Source: Lachnospiraceae bacterium YSB2008 (GTDB taxonomy: Bacteria > Bacillota > Clostridia > Lachnospirales > Lachnospiraceae). From it: a stretch of DNA of 64,000 nucleotides. A model generated the notes under the pieces. The model was not told where the DNA came from. It searched no databases and saw nothing but the letters and a program-made list of their open reading frames with translations. This document shows, in pieces, positions 54,152 to 64,000 of this stretch. Location: assembly GCA_000687655.1 (NCBI GenBank), contig JHWR01000003.1, positions 1-64,000 of the forward strand. The letters are read 5' to 3'. Positions within the stretch are counted from its first letter, which is position 1. Each line of letters begins with the position of its first letter. The position numbers were made by a program, and so were the translations under genes.

Positions 54152-54653
54152 ATAATAAGCCTCCTTCTTCTTTCACAGATTCTCTTATCTCTTTTCTGGC
54201 TCTCTCAAGCCTCTTCTTTACTGCTGATTCCGATATATCAAGAATCTGACTGACCTCCTTTACGCTGTAGCCCTCAATATAGTATAGAATAACAACGCTT
54301 TTGAGCTTATAATTCAGATTCCATACGAAGCTGAGCGCATCTATCTCTTCCGTATCCATTCCGTCTGTAACACTCACGCTCTGCTCCACCTCATCAAGAG
54401 GGACTGCAGCGTGTCTTTTGTGAAATCTCAGGAATTCCTTACATCTATTCTGTGATACCTTTATCAACCATGCTTTTTTGTGATCTTCAGATTTGAAAAC
54501 AGGCGACTTTGTGTAATACTTTATAAATGTTTCCTGCAATACGTCTTTAACATCATTCTCGTTTTTAAGTATCAGAAAACAGATTTTGTATAATATATTG
54601 CTGTATTCGTTGATTGTCTGTTCTAAATCCAAATCCTTGTCTTTAGCAATCAT
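54138..54653 (-). CDS. ECF-type RNA polymerase sigma factor
   Basis: A 171-residue protein with region 2 (YSNILYKICFLILKNENDVKDVLQETFIKYYT) and region 4 (LKSVVILYYIEGYSVKEVSQILDISESAVKKRLERARKEI). These are the two domains of an extracytoplasmic-function sigma factor, with no third domain. It is coupled to the downstream membrane protein that probably holds it inactive. Target promoters are not identifiable here. Confidence 0.92.
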   Translation of the reverse strand: MIAKDKDLDLEQTINEYSNILYKICFLILKNENDVKDVLQETFIKYYTKSPVFKSEDHKKAWLIKVSQNRCKEFLRFHKRHAAVPLDEVEQSVSVTDGMDTEEIDALSFVWNLNYKLKSVVILYYIEGYSVKEVSQILDISESAVKKRLERARKEIRESVKEEGGLLYDRT

Positions 54654-54745
54654 ATATGCCTCCTTTGCTTTCGTTCAGGGTGTCGCGATGCGGAAGTCCT
54701 TCCTCACCCCTTCACCATATATATGCCTTAGAATGCATAAAGGTG

Positions 54746-54775
54746 ACAAAACGCCCTTGAAAAATCAAGAGCGTT
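54746..54775 (-). terminator. Terminator after the metallophosphoesterase gene
   Basis: AACGCCCTTGA and TCAAGAGCGTT pair over 11 positions with one wobble around AAAA. On the minus strand TTTTG follows. It lies 5 bases past the stop at 54781. Confidence 0.8.
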
Positions 54776-54780
54776 CATAA

Positions 54781-55773
54781 CTACTGCTTTGAATGAAGCG
54801 TCACTACCACTATCTCAGGGTAATTATTAATCCTGACAGGCAGGATGCTGTTTCCGAGTCCGCGACTGACGAACATCGTCGTATCGCCTACGTTATACTC
54901 CCCGGCATAGTACTTTGGGAAGAATTCAATATCCGGTGATATAAATCCTCCCTTTCCGGGAATTATGATCTGACCGCCGTGAATATGTCCGCTCAAAACG
55001 ACGTCCGCACCGGCACGCTCATAGGTATCAATGTACCTCGGTTCATGAGCCAGAAGTATATGCAGTTTCTGATCATCTTCAAAAAGCCCCAGTCTGTCCA
55101 CACTGCCTAAGCTTCTTTCCTCCGCACCTGCAAGCTCAATACCGTCCAGATCCACCTTTAGGTTATCTATAAACTGCACTCCCATATTATGGAGCTTCTT
55201 AAGGTATTTACTGAACCTCTTTGTATTTATATTAGTCTCATGATTACCGTCGATATAATAAACCGGTGCGATTTTCAGCGCTCCTTCAAAGAACTGTTCC
55301 GTAAATGGATAGATAGGATGTGTGAAATCTACAGCATCTCCTGTTACAACGATGATATCCGGATCCTCTGCTTCTATCTTTTCAAGCAGCGTCTTCTGAT
55401 TGATTCCGAACAACTGACAGTGGAGATCTGACACTTGTACTATCCTGAAGCCATCGTTCTCCGATATTACTTTTTTATTCGTATATTCATACCTTGTAAC
55501 GACAAGATGATAATTCTGATACAGACAAAATGCGCATATGGCCATCCATAGCAGCGTAAGTACGGGAATCAAAATACGGAACTTCGGTTTTCTTGTCTTA
55601 TGATGCCACACGATCATTCCTATGAATGCACCGAAAGCCCCGCCAAAAACTGCATAAAGAATCAGCGAAGCCTCACTGATTCTTCGCTGATGTTTCTCTG
55701 CTTTCTTTTTATCTACGCCATAAAAAATGAAAGCAACTATATTTATGATTATTAGATACAGAACTAATACCAT
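54781..55773 (-). CDS. DUF1294 - metallophosphoesterase fusion
   Basis: A 330-residue protein. The first 90 residues are a DUF1294 membrane domain (IFYGVDKKKAEKHQRRISEASLILYAVFGGAFGAFIGM) with about three TMs. The rest is a calcineurin-like metallophosphoesterase: QVSDLHCQLFG, VVTGDAVDF, YIDGNHET, LLAHEPRYIDTY and LSGHIHGGQI. The membrane-bound enzyme likely faces outside and acts on a phosphodiester or phospholipid headgroup (YaeI/UDP-type relatives); the substrate is not readable. It lies alone between terminators and the fumarase genes. Confidence 0.85.
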   Translation of the reverse strand: MVLVLYLIIINIVAFIFYGVDKKKAEKHQRRISEASLILYAVFGGAFGAFIGMIVWHHKTRKPKFRILIPVLTLLWMAICAFCLYQNYHLVVTRYEYTNKKVISENDGFRIVQVSDLHCQLFGINQKTLLEKIEAEDPDIIVVTGDAVDFTHPIYPFTEQFFEGALKIAPVYYIDGNHETNINTKRFSKYLKKLHNMGVQFIDNLKVDLDGIELAGAEERSLGSVDRLGLFEDDQKLHILLAHEPRYIDTYERAGADVVLSGHIHGGQIIIPGKGGFISPDIEFFPKYYAGEYNVGDTTMFVSRGLGNSILPVRINNYPEIVVVTLHSKQ

Positions 55774-55785
55774 TTGGGTTCCTCG

Positions 55786-56340
55786 CTACTGCTGTGCCAA
55801 GAAGTCTTCAACTGCTGATTCGTACAGATTTCCACCTACAGTATCAAGTATTACGATAACCGGAAGATCTTCGACAGTAAGTTTTCTTATTGCCTCTGTT
55901 CCAAGGTCATCATATGCTATAACCTCTGACTCTTTGATACATTTTGAAAGAAGTGCACCTGCACCTCCTACAGCTGCAAAGTATACTGAACCATACTCTG
56001 TAACCGCTGCCTTAACCTCATCATTTCTCTTGCCTTTGCCTATCATTCCGGCAAGTCCGAGAGACAGAAGCTTAGGAGTATATTTATCCATACGGCTTGA
56101 TGTAGTTGGCCCTGCGGATCCTATAACCATACCCTCTCTGGCCGGAGTAGGTCCAAGATAATATATAAAGCTTCCCTCGATATCTATCGGAAGCTCTTCT
56201 CCTCTTTCCAGTGCCTCGTACATTCTCTTATGAGCAGCATCTCTTGCTGTATATATAGTTCCTGTCAGATAAACATAGTCACCTGAACGAAGTTCAGCGA
56301 GTTCCTGTTTACTGCACGGTACATTTATATGTCTTTCCAT
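55786..56340 (-). CDS. Fe-S fumarate hydratase, C-terminal (beta) subunit
   Basis: A 184-residue protein matching the beta domain of class I fumarases/tartrate dehydratases: GDYVYLTGTIYTARDAAHKRM, GPTPAREGMVIGSAGPTTSSRMDKYTP and FAAVGGAGALLSKC. With the alpha subunit it hydrates fumarate to malate. The two-subunit form is typical of anaerobes. Tartrate dehydratase cannot be excluded. It starts 29 bases after the alpha gene. Confidence 0.9.
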   Translation of the reverse strand: MERHINVPCSKQELAELRSGDYVYLTGTIYTARDAAHKRMYEALERGEELPIDIEGSFIYYLGPTPAREGMVIGSAGPTTSSRMDKYTPKLLSLGLAGMIGKGKRNDEVKAAVTEYGSVYFAAVGGAGALLSKCIKESEVIAYDDLGTEAIRKLTVEDLPVIVILDTVGGNLYESAVEDFLAQQ

Positions 56341-56369
56341 TTTTATCCTCTGCTAATTCTAAGGTGGTT

Positions 56370-57209
56370 TTATAATACTACTGTTTTGTGACGGTTTACG
56401 TGACAGCACATGTTTACAGCAACCGGGAGGCCTGCGATATGTGTCGGGTATGTCTCGATATTCACTGCAAGTGCAGTGTTGCTGCCACCGAGACCTGCAG
56501 GACCAATACCGAGAGCGTTGATGCTTTCGAGAAGCTCATCCTCGAAAGCTTTTATATGCGGAAGCTTACTTCTTTCATCTGTATTTCTTGTGAGAGCTTT
56601 CTTTGCTAGCTTAGCAACCAGCTCGAAATCTCCGCCTATTCCGACTCCGACTACGAAAGGCGGACATGCATTCGGTCCTGCAGCTGCTACTGTATCAAGC
56701 ACTACTTTTTTCACGCCCTCTACACCGTCAGCAGGCTTAAGCATTACAAGACGGCTCATGTTTTCACTTCCAAATCCCTTCGGAGCTATAGTTATCTTCA
56801 GTTCATCACCGGGAACTATATCATAATGAATTATAGCCGGTGTATTGTCCTTGGTATTCTCTCTGATAAGCGGATCACTGACTACAGACTTTCTGAGATA
56901 TCCCTCTGTATAACCCTTTCTGACACCTTCATTTATGGCCTCAGTCAGATTACCATCTATAGTTACATCCTGGCCTACCTCAACAAAGAATACCGCCATG
57001 CCTGTATCCTGGCATATCGGAATTCTGTCTTCTCCGGCTATCTCAAGATTCTGAACCAGCTGATTCAAAACCATACTGCCAAGGGCACATTTTTCAGTAC
57101 CCTTGGCAGTTCTTATCTTGTTCTCCATATCCTGTGAGAGATGCAGATTCGCATCAATACACATCTCGCCCACAGCATTTACAATATCGTCAAAACTAAT
57201 TCTTTTCAT
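56370..57209 (-). CDS. Fe-S fumarate hydratase, N-terminal (alpha) subunit
   Basis: A 279-residue protein with the three cluster cysteines of class I fumarases: PICQDTGMAVFFVEVG, GPNACPPFVVGVGIGG and NMCCHVNRHKTV. IHYDIVPGDELKITIAPKGFGSENMS fits the substrate site. It carries the 4Fe-4S cluster and pairs with the beta subunit downstream. The enzyme belongs to a partial reductive TCA branch. ATG 57209 is a clean start. Confidence 0.92.
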   Translation of the reverse strand: MKRISFDDIVNAVGEMCIDANLHLSQDMENKIRTAKGTEKCALGSMVLNQLVQNLEIAGEDRIPICQDTGMAVFFVEVGQDVTIDGNLTEAINEGVRKGYTEGYLRKSVVSDPLIRENTKDNTPAIIHYDIVPGDELKITIAPKGFGSENMSRLVMLKPADGVEGVKKVVLDTVAAAGPNACPPFVVGVGIGGDFELVAKLAKKALTRNTDERSKLPHIKAFEDELLESINALGIGPAGLGGSNTALAVNIETYPTHIAGLPVAVNMCCHVNRHKTVVL

Positions 57210-57241
57210 CTATTATTACCTGCATATAATTATCGTAAAAT

Positions 57242-57433
57242 CTAATCAAGGAAATCCCTGTTCTTCCTATCCTTGTCTTTTCGATGCACCAGATAATTCC
57301 TGGCCTTGATCCACAGATAGAAAACTGTAGCTATGATTATGAGCACTATAAGAAATTCTGCCAGACTTCGGAGCTGTTCCTCCAGAAGTGCAGTATTCGA
57401 CCAGGATTCCATTGTATTGAAGAATTCTTTCAT
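57242..57433 (-). CDS. Small single-TM protein of unknown function
   Basis: A 63-residue protein with a GAAGGG ribosome site eight bases upstream. It contains a short N-terminal region, one TM (FLIVLIIIATVFYLWI) and a basic, charged tail ending RKNRDFLD. It lies between gyrA and the fumarase genes on the same strand. No family is recognised, though the start context and hydrophobic profile support a true gene. Confidence 0.55.
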   Translation of the reverse strand: MKEFFNTMESWSNTALLEEQLRSLAEFLIVLIIIATVFYLWIKARNYLVHRKDKDRKNRDFLD

Positions 57434-57459
57434 AGTTTTTGTCCCTTCACATGCCTTGT

Positions 57460-59976
57460 CTATTCAGCCGGTTTTTCCTCAGCCAAAGACTCCTCTTCTC
57501 TCTTTATAGCCTCAAGCTCCTCAGGAAGAAGTTCCCTGACCTTTGCAATACCTGCAACCTTGATGTCGCTGTCTTTATCTATCTTCATAAGTCTTACGCC
57601 CGACGCAGCTCTTCCCATAGTGGAAATATCATCGCACTTAAGTCTTATGATTATACCCTGGTTTGTGATGAGCATTATCTCATGATCATCATTTACTGCC
57701 TTAACACCAACTATATCACCTGTCTTGTCAGTGATCTTATAACACTTGATTCCAAGACCGCCTCTGTTATGAATGCTAAATGAATCGTTCGCCGTTCTCT
57801 TACCCATTCCATTTTCAGTTACAACAAGAAGTGTCTTACCCTGGGTTGAAAGCTGCATTCCGACTACCTCGTCGCCGCCTCTCAGTCTCATACCACGGAC
57901 ACCCATGGCTCCTCTTCCCATGCTTCTGATATCTGTATCCTTAAATGCAAGGCACATACCCTTCTTTGTAACCATGTAAATGGTTCTTGTATTGTCAGTA
58001 GTCTTAACCTCTATAAGTTCGTCATCCTCACGAAGACCTATAGCTATAAGACCGTTCTTTCTTATGTTGGAGAATGCACTTTCCGGAGTCTTCTTGATAA
58101 CACCCTTCTTAGTTACCATGATGAAGTACTTATCCGGTGAGAAGTCCTTGATGGCAACCATAGCCGTGATCTTCTCATCTGCTTCAAGAGGTACAAGATT
58201 GATTATCGCAACACCTCTCGCAGTCCTGCTTGCTTCAGGGATACGATATCCCTTGAGACAGAATGCCCTGCCTCGGCTGGTGAAGAAAAGAATCTTGTGC
58301 ATGGTCGTAGTCATAAGGATATCTTCTATGAAATCATCCTCTATGGTCTGCATGCCCTTGATACCCTTTCCGCCTCTGTTCTGAGCACGGAAGTTATCAA
58401 CTGTCATTCTCTTAATATATCCAAGATGAGTCATGGTTATAACTGTACTCTCATCCTTGATAAGATCCTCATCTGTAAGGTCATCTTCATCTTCACCGAG
58501 AGATGTTCTTCTGTCATCACCATACTTATCAGCAGTAATGCTTATCTCTTCCTTGATAACTCCGAGAAGAAGTTTCTCATCTGCAAGGATAGCTTTAAGC
58601 TCTGCTATCTTAACCTGAAGCTCTTTATACTCAGCTTCAAGCTTCTCTCTTTCCAGACCTGTCAGTGCACGGAGTCTCATGTCGACTATAGCCTGAGCCT
58701 GAACATCTGTAAGTGTGAAACGCTCTATGAGGGTAGCTTTTGCTTCCGCTACATTTGCAGCTCCTCTTATGATCTTGATAACTTCATCGATGTTGTCGAT
58801 GGCGATAAGAAGACCTTCCAAGATGTGCGCTCTTTCTTCAGCCTTCTTGAGGTCAAACTGAGTTCTTCTTGTAACAACCTCTTCCTGATGCTTGATATAA
58901 TATTTGAGCATATCAAGAAGATTCAGAACCTTTGGCTGGTTGTCAACAAGCGCGAGCATGTTAACACCAAATGTATCCTGCATCTGAGTATGCTTATAAA
59001 GGTTGTTCAGAATAACTCCCGGATTTGCATCCTTGCGGAGCTCTATTACTATCCTCATGCCTTCTCTTGAAGATTCATCACGAAGATCTGTAATTCCGTC
59101 GACTTTCTTGTTCTTAACAAGTTCAGCAATCTTTGTTATCAGAAGTGCCTTATTAACCATGTAAGGAAGCTCTGTAACAACTATTCTCTGCTTTCCGCCG
59201 TTCATAGGCTCGATCTCTGACAGAGCTCTTACCTTAATCTTACCACGGCCGGTTCTGTAAGCATCATTTATTCCACGTCTTCCAAGAATCTCAGCACCTG
59301 TCGGAAAGTCAGGACCCTTAACTATATCCATGACTTCTTCGATGTCTGTATCCCTGTCCTCCTGTACACGGTTATCTATAATCTTTATAACCGCATCTGT
59401 TACCTCACGAAGATTATGAGGAGGAATGTTCGTTGCCATACCAACTGCAATACCTGTCGTTCCATTTACAAGAAGATTCGGGTAACGTGCAGGAAGAACT
59501 GTTGGTTCCTTCTCTGTTTCATCAAAGTTAGGAACAAAATCAACAGTATCCTTGTTGATATCTGCAAGCATTTCCATAGAAATCTTGGTAAGTCTTGCCT
59601 CTGTGTACCTCATGGCAGCTGCGCCGTCACCGTCCACAGAACCAAAGTTTCCATGACCGTCTACCAGAGGATATCTGGTATTCCATTCCTGAGCAAGCTT
59701 AACAAGAGCCTCATATATGGAGCTGTCACCATGTGGATGATATTTACCCATGGTATCACCGACTATACGGGCACATTTTCTGTGTGGCTTATCCGGACCG
59801 TTATTCAGTTCTATCATAGAATAAAGTATTCTACGCTGAACCGGTTTAAGACCATCCCTTACATCAGGAAGAGCACGTGCCACGATTACGCTCATCGCAT
59901 AATCGATGTACGAATTCTCCATAGTCTTTTTGAGATCCACTTCATTTATTTTGTCGAAAATCTTTTCGTCATCCAT
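57460..59976 (-). CDS. gyrA: DNA gyrase subunit A
   Basis: An 838-residue protein with [28 protein letters not shown] at the start, the quinolone region [19 protein letters not shown], catalytic Tyr in [10 protein letters not shown], and a C-terminal beta-pinwheel with a GyrA-box-like QNRGGKGI (consensus QRRGGKG). It cuts and rejoins DNA with GyrB to introduce negative supercoils. Length is normal. It is separated from gyrB by a 351-base hairpin-rich spacer, so it may have its own promoter. Confidence 0.97.
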   Translation of the reverse strand: MDDEKIFDKINEVDLKKTMENSYIDYAMSVIVARALPDVRDGLKPVQRRILYSMIELNNGPDKPHRKCARIVGDTMGKYHPHGDSSIYEALVKLAQEWNTRYPLVDGHGNFGSVDGDGAAAMRYTEARLTKISMEMLADINKDTVDFVPNFDETEKEPTVLPARYPNLLVNGTTGIAVGMATNIPPHNLREVTDAVIKIIDNRVQEDRDTDIEEVMDIVKGPDFPTGAEILGRRGINDAYRTGRGKIKVRALSEIEPMNGGKQRIVVTELPYMVNKALLITKIAELVKNKKVDGITDLRDESSREGMRIVIELRKDANPGVILNNLYKHTQMQDTFGVNMLALVDNQPKVLNLLDMLKYYIKHQEEVVTRRTQFDLKKAEERAHILEGLLIAIDNIDEVIKIIRGAANVAEAKATLIERFTLTDVQAQAIVDMRLRALTGLEREKLEAEYKELQVKIAELKAILADEKLLLGVIKEEISITADKYGDDRRTSLGEDEDDLTDEDLIKDESTVITMTHLGYIKRMTVDNFRAQNRGGKGIKGMQTIEDDFIEDILMTTTMHKILFFTSRGRAFCLKGYRIPEASRTARGVAIINLVPLEADEKITAMVAIKDFSPDKYFIMVTKKGVIKKTPESAFSNIRKNGLIAIGLREDDELIEVKTTDNTRTIYMVTKKGMCLAFKDTDIRSMGRGAMGVRGMRLRGGDEVVGMQLSTQGKTLLVVTENGMGKRTANDSFSIHNRGGLGIKCYKITDKTGDIVGVKAVNDDHEIMLITNQGIIIRLKCDDISTMGRAASGVRLMKIDKDSDIKVAGIAKVRELLPEELEAIKREEESLAEEKPAE

Positions 59977-60132
59977 TATCTACATACCTTTATAAATTAT
60001 GATTAATAACCAATATACTCAAAACCTACCCAGAAGCTCATAATGCCTGAATATGTGAAAAACTTGATTCTTTATATTATCCTGTTCACAGATTTACAAT
60101 AATCATAAACATGAGAAACCCTTGACGACTGC

Positions 60133-60263
60133 CGGTACTTAACGAGTAAGTAACTTGTTGCTTACGAGTTTAGTACCGCTGCGCGGCGTTGCACCGAACG
60201 CAGTGAGGTGAACTAACCGCGTAGCGCATTGCACGAAGTGCAATTCAAGACGCGCGTAGCGTC
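60133..60263. repeat. Array of small hairpins between gyrB and gyrA
   Basis: A 46-base hairpin (outer CGGTACTTAAC/GTTTAGTACCG with one mismatch; inner GTAAGTAA-CTTG-TTGCTTAC) is followed by CCGC-TGC-GCGG, TTGCAC-GAA-GTGCAA (60229-60243) and GACGC-GCGTA-GCGTC (60249-60263). Further smaller palindromes follow. The spacer 59977-60327 is otherwise AT-rich. It contains no gene that I can support. It may be a structured transcript region or a mobile intergenic repeat. Confidence 0.7.
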
Positions 60264-60327
60264 CTAATAACGGAGCCGAGAGGCGCGTTTCGAATGTTTG
60301 ATGATAAATTGTAAATCGTCAACCTCA

Positions 60328-62253
60328 CTAGATATCAAGATTTTTCACAAACTTCGCATTATCCTCGATGAACTTCTTACGCGGCTCAACATTATCACCC
60401 ATGAGCACATTAAACGTAAGATCAACCTCTGATTCATCCTCGCCATCCATAGATACTCTGAGGAGAATTCTCTTCTCCGGATCCATGGTTGTATCCCAGA
60501 GCTGCTCGGCATCCATTTCACCAAGACCTTTGTAACGCTGAACCTTATTGTTCTGATCACGTCCAACTTCTTCGATGATAGATGAAAGCTCATCATCGCT
60601 GTATGCATACCAGAACTTCTTGTTCTTCTCCAGTCTGTAGAGAGGTGGCTGAGCCAGATATACGTGACCCTGCCTTATGAGATCAGGCATGAATCTATAG
60701 AAAAATGTAAGGAGAAGCGTTGCTATATGAGCACCGTCGACGTCGGCATCCGTCATGATTATTATCTTGTCATAACGAAGCTTCTCTATATCGAAGCCCT
60801 CATGAATACCTGTTCCGAATGCTGTGATCATAGCCTGAATCTCTTTATTCTCAAGGATATGATCTATACGGGCCTTCTCTACATTTAAAATCTTACCTCT
60901 AAGAGGAAGTATAGCCTGAGTTGCTCTGTTTCTTGCTGTCTTTGCTGAGCCGCCGGCGGAATCTCCCTCGACTATGTATATCTCGCAGTTCTTAGGATTC
61001 TTGTCTGAGCAGTCTGCAAGCTTACCCGGAAGAGTCATGGACTCGGAAAGTGTAGACTTTCTGGTTACATCTCTTGCCTTTCTTGCTGCGATACGAGCTC
61101 TCTGTGCAAGAAGTGCTTTCTCAACTATAACCTTTGCAACCTTAGGATTCTGCTCAAGGAAATAAGTGAGCTGTTCAGCCATTACACCTTCAACTGCTGT
61201 ACGTGCTTCAGCATTTCCAAGCTTCTGCTTCGTCTGTCCTTCGAACTGAGGTTCCTCTATCTTGACACTTATTATGGCTGTGAGACCTTCACGAAGATCT
61301 TCACCTGACAGATTGTCATCCTTTTCCTTAAGTGTTCCTGACTGTCTTGCATAATCATTGAAAACCTTTGTTATGGCAGCTCTGAAACCTGTAAGATGCA
61401 TACCACCTTCAGGAGTAATGATATTATTTACGAAGCTGTATACTGCCTCGTTATAAGAATCATTATGCTGTAATGCTACCTCAACATATATTCCATTTTT
61501 CTCACCCTCGGCATATATAACTGTGTCATAGAGAGGAGTCTTGTTCTTGTTGATGTATGAAACGAACTCTTTTATGCCGCCTTCATAGTGAAATGTATCG
61601 CTCCTAGGTTCTTCTCCCTCTTCGGTACGAAGATCTGTAAGTGATATCTTCAGATTCTTGGTAAGAAATGCTGTTTCACGAAGCCTTACCTTAAGAGTCT
61701 CATAATCATATATCACGTCATCAAATATGGTATCATCCGGAAGGAAAGTAACCTTGGTACCTGTCTTATCAGTATCGCCGACAATCTTAAGGTCATACAT
61801 TATCTCGCCTCTTTCGTAGCGCTGCTTATATATATGACCGTTACGTGATACCTCTACCTCAAGCCAGTTCGACAGAGCGTTAACAACTGAAGAACCAACA
61901 CCGTGGAGACCACCGGAAACCTTGTATCCTCCACCGCCGAATTTACCACCTGCATGAAGAACCGTAAATACAACTTCAACAGCAGGTCGTTGTGCTTTCT
62001 CCTGTATATCTACAGGGATACCACGACCATTATCTATAACGGTTATGGAATTATCCGGATTAATAAAAACCTGTATCTCTGAACAGTATCCTGCAAGTGC
62101 TTCATCTACAGAGTTATCTACAATCTCATATACGAGATGATGAAGTCCTCTGGTTGAAGTACTTCCGATATACATACCGGGTCTTTTTCTAACAGCCTCA
62201 AGACCTTCCAGAATCTGTATTTGGTCCGCGCCGTAGTTTTCTTTCTGTTCCAT
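60328..62253 (-). CDS. gyrB: DNA gyrase subunit B
   Basis: A 641-residue protein with the GHKL ATP-binding block ([40 protein letters not shown]), [16 protein letters not shown] and [10 protein letters not shown] metal site, and the C-terminal [10 protein letters not shown] block. It provides the ATPase for GyrA. Length is usual. It starts two bases after recF, so the two are co-transcribed. Confidence 0.98.
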   Translation of the reverse strand: MEQKENYGADQIQILEGLEAVRKRPGMYIGSTSTRGLHHLVYEIVDNSVDEALAGYCSEIQVFINPDNSITVIDNGRGIPVDIQEKAQRPAVEVVFTVLHAGGKFGGGGYKVSGGLHGVGSSVVNALSNWLEVEVSRNGHIYKQRYERGEIMYDLKIVGDTDKTGTKVTFLPDDTIFDDVIYDYETLKVRLRETAFLTKNLKISLTDLRTEEGEEPRSDTFHYEGGIKEFVSYINKNKTPLYDTVIYAEGEKNGIYVEVALQHNDSYNEAVYSFVNNIITPEGGMHLTGFRAAITKVFNDYARQSGTLKEKDDNLSGEDLREGLTAIISVKIEEPQFEGQTKQKLGNAEARTAVEGVMAEQLTYFLEQNPKVAKVIVEKALLAQRARIAARKARDVTRKSTLSESMTLPGKLADCSDKNPKNCEIYIVEGDSAGGSAKTARNRATQAILPLRGKILNVEKARIDHILENKEIQAMITAFGTGIHEGFDIEKLRYDKIIIMTDADVDGAHIATLLLTFFYRFMPDLIRQGHVYLAQPPLYRLEKNKKFWYAYSDDELSSIIEEVGRDQNNKVQRYKGLGEMDAEQLWDTTMDPEKRILLRVSMDGEDESEVDLTFNVLMGDNVEPRKKFIEDNAKFVKNLDI

Positions 62254-62255
62254 GA

Positions 62256-63347
62256 TTATCTCCTGTTCTCAACTGTTACAGTTCCATTTGTCACGTTTAT
62301 AATCTTATCTATATTTATTCTCTCTTTTATAAAATCATCATATCCCGTACATGTTATGATGCACTGTATATCTTTGACTTTATTGAGGAGAGCATCTCTT
62401 CTCTTACTGTCAAGCTCAGACATGACATCATCAAGAAGAAGAATGGGATTATCATCAATAATCTTTTTGGTAAGCTCAATCTCCGAAAGCTTGAGTGACA
62501 GAGCTGCTGTTCTCTGCTGCCCCTGGGATCCGTAGAGCCTTACATCCTTTCCATTTATGAATATTCCTATATCGTCCCTGTGAGGACCTATCTGAGTACT
62601 CATATATTTGAGGTCCATATCCCTCTTTTTCTTTAAATCTTTATCATATTCATATTCCAGAACGGAAGCCTCGTATCTGAGTTCAATCTCTTCCTTTCCG
62701 GATGTCAGTGAAAGATGAATATCTTTGATTATTTCATTCATCATCTGAATGAAGTTTCTTCTCTCTTTGACGATTTTTACGCCGCAGGAGACCAGCTGAT
62801 CATCCCACACATCAAGTGTATCTATCAGCTTATTATCAAAACTAATACTTCTTAGAAGATTATTTCTTTGATTGATTATCTTATTGTAAGTACCCAGATT
62901 ACTGTAATAAATCTTACTTAACTGGCAGAGTGATGTGTCCATGAACTTACGTCTTTCATTTGGACCATCCTTAATGATAGAGAGATCTTCAGGTGAAAAG
63001 AATATAATATTTACCATACCGAAGAGCTCTGCAACTCTCCTTATTGGAAGTCCGTCTATGGCAGCACCTTTATTTCCATTTCTGCGAAGATGCATATCTA
63101 TGCGTCTGTCTACTTCCTTCTTCTCAATGTTCAGCTTTATATGAGCTTCTTCTTCATCGAATCTTATAATTTCTTTATCCTTGGCTCCTCTGTGCGACTT
63201 CGTAGTTGCAACCAGATACAGGGCTTCAAGGATATTCGTCTTCCCCTGGGCATTATCCCCATAGAGAATATTGATTCCATGACTGAATTCTATCTCTGCT
63301 TTTTCATAATTTCTATAATTTCTAAGTGCCAGCTTATCTACATACAT
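62256..63347 (-). CDS. recF: DNA replication/repair protein RecF
   Basis: A 363-residue SMC-like ATPase with Walker [26 protein letters not shown], the signature [15 protein letters not shown] and Walker [14 protein letters not shown]. RecF loads RecA at gaps during recombinational repair. It sits between yaaA and gyrB in the conserved dnaA-dnaN-yaaA-recF-gyrB order. It starts just after yaaA, at 8 bases. Confidence 0.97.
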   Translation of the reverse strand: MYVDKLALRNYRNYEKAEIEFSHGINILYGDNAQGKTNILEALYLVATTKSHRGAKDKEIIRFDEEEAHIKLNIEKKEVDRRIDMHLRRNGNKGAAIDGLPIRRVAELFGMVNIIFFSPEDLSIIKDGPNERRKFMDTSLCQLSKIYYSNLGTYNKIINQRNNLLRSISFDNKLIDTLDVWDDQLVSCGVKIVKERRNFIQMMNEIIKDIHLSLTSGKEEIELRYEASVLEYEYDKDLKKKRDMDLKYMSTQIGPHRDDIGIFINGKDVRLYGSQGQQRTAALSLKLSEIELTKKIIDDNPILLLDDVMSELDSKRRDALLNKVKDIQCIITCTGYDDFIKERINIDKIINVTNGTVTVENRR

Positions 63348-63355
63348 ATCTGAAT

Positions 63356-63562
63356 CTACTCTACTGAAACAGTTTCTCCGTTATAGGTAAATGTATCGCC
63401 CGGTACGAGTTTCTTTCCTCTGCGGGTATCAACCTCACCATTAACCATTACCTGTCCATCCTGAATGACTATCTTTGCTTCTATACCGGAATCAACAAGT
63501 CCGGCAAGCTTCATAGCCTGACCAAGCTTTATGAATTCATCTTTAATCTTAATACTTTTCAT
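63356..63562 (-). CDS. yaaA: S4-domain RNA-binding protein YaaA
   Basis: A 68-residue S4-like domain protein (FIKLGQAMKLAGLVDSGIEAKIVIQDGQVMVNGEVDTRRGKKL). It is found in this position between dnaN and recF in most Firmicutes, with a likely RNA-binding role. Motif and context agree. Confidence 0.95.
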   Translation of the reverse strand: MKSIKIKDEFIKLGQAMKLAGLVDSGIEAKIVIQDGQVMVNGEVDTRRGKKLVPGDTFTYNGETVSVE

Positions 63563-63596
63563 AATTATTCTTTCTGAAAAATGAATTGCTCAAATC

Positions 63597-64000
63597 TTAA
63601 TATGCTGCAGAATTAATGTTGATAGGAAGTATTACATATGTAAAGCTTTCCTGATCATCCTTTATTATACAAGGATTCTTAGAATCACTCATATATATGC
63701 TTACTCTGTCATCATCGATTACACGAAGTGCATCCAGAAGGAACTTAGGATTGAAACCTATAACGATCTCTCCGCCTTCCTTATCAACTTCAATATTCTC
63801 ATTGAATGATCCCATATTCGTATCAACTCTGAGATACATATTGTTATCATCCTTAACACTTACGATTATAGGCTTCTTATCTGTTTCCTGGATAAGAAGG
63901 GTAGTTCTGTCTATAGCATCAATAAGCTCTTTCTTATCAACATTTACTATCATGCTGTGATCAATAGACATGAATCTTGAAATCTTATAATACTCACCTT
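63597..64000 (-). CDS. dnaN: DNA polymerase III beta clamp DnaN (C-terminal part; runs off window)
   Basis: The last 134 or so residues are visible. The frame stays open through the right edge (GEYYKISRFMSIDHSM). Clamp motifs include NVDKKELIDAIDRTTLL and GGEIVIGFNPKFLLDALRVI. The C-terminus is YVILPININSAAY, whereas many clamps end MPVRL, so the final residues are unusual. The true start lies beyond the window; an internal ATG at 63971 is not the start. dnaN forms the sliding ring for replication. Confidence 0.96.
   Translation of the reverse strand, partial: GEYYKISRFMSIDHSMIVNVDKKELIDAIDRTTLLIQETDKKPIIVSVKDDNNMYLRVDTNMGSFNENIEVDKEGGEIVIGFNPKFLLDALRVIDDDRVSIYMSDSKNPCIIKDDQESFTYVILPININSAAY

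Noticed and set aside
58297-59070. 257-codon plus-strand frame opposite gyrA
   Set aside because: It is antisense to a fully conserved gyrA and has no protein-like features.

Overview
The window looks like a chromosomal segment from a low-GC, Gram-positive anaerobe of the class Clostridia, most likely family Lachnospiraceae (my judgement from gene content and protein style, not from a search). Its right edge carries the conserved origin-proximal block dnaN - yaaA - recF - gyrB - gyrA, all reading leftwards, so oriC/dnaA should lie just beyond the right end. Almost every gene is on the minus strand, co-directional with replication away from that origin. The exceptions are a broken fic gene and three tRNA genes.

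Layout, left to right. (1) 1-3500, an accessory patch: the end of an IS21-like element that has cut off the front of a Fic-domain gene, an SGNH hydrolase, a PARG-like (TIGR02452-type) protein whose 3' flank carries duplicated scraps of the SGNH gene, and a 49-residue zinc-ribbon protein. (2) 3500-29600, a type VII (ESX/WXG100) secretion locus in two transcription units. The upstream unit (29503 to 11101) encodes a trypsin-like protease/FIVAR/TM/FHA protein, a PP2C phosphatase, a Ser/Thr kinase, a one-TM protein with repeated T-T/S-[LV]-L-S motifs, a 1746-residue Ig-like surface protein, a second kinase with TM and TPR-like exterior, the FHA-FtsK/SpoIIIE motor EssC, a LytTR regulator, an unknown protein and a YukD ubiquitin-like protein. 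The downstream unit (10996 to 3507) encodes five WXG100 proteins, a helper, a 1598-residue RHS effector with a C-terminal His/Cys domain, and a candidate lipoprotein immunity protein. Both units start with the same 21-bp-spaced direct repeat at the same distance from the start codon.

(3) 29800-40100: a DUF4143 ATPase behind 23-bp tandem repeats, two family-2 glycosyltransferases, a CapA-like lipoprotein, thioredoxin reductase and thioredoxin, an EAL-domain membrane protein and RecJ. (4) 40100-51100: a secreted CAP-domain protein with long repeats, an asparaginase coupled to a 37-residue membrane miniprotein, a GH1 6-phospho-beta-glucosidase with a ROK kinase, a lipoprotein, a MATE exporter, an NhaC antiporter, and a zinc-ribbon/Q-N-rich/TM protein. 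(5) 51200-55800: tRNA-Ser, tRNA-Asn and tRNA-Cys on the plus strand, a DUF3990 ADP-ribosyltransferase-like/XRE toxin-antitoxin-like pair with its own operator, an ECF sigma/anti-sigma pair, and a DUF1294-metallophosphoesterase fusion. (6) 55800-64000: two-subunit Fe-S fumarase, a small TM protein, gyrA, a hairpin-rich spacer, gyrB, recF, yaaA and the 3' part of dnaN.

The most noteworthy system is the secretion locus. It has the T7SS motor, WXG100 proteins and YukD, but no recognisable EsaA, EssA or EssB. Those places are taken by transmembrane kinases, a phosphatase, FHA readers and their likely phospho-targets, suggesting a phosphothreonine-gated secretion machine. That reading is inference from domain content and gene order.
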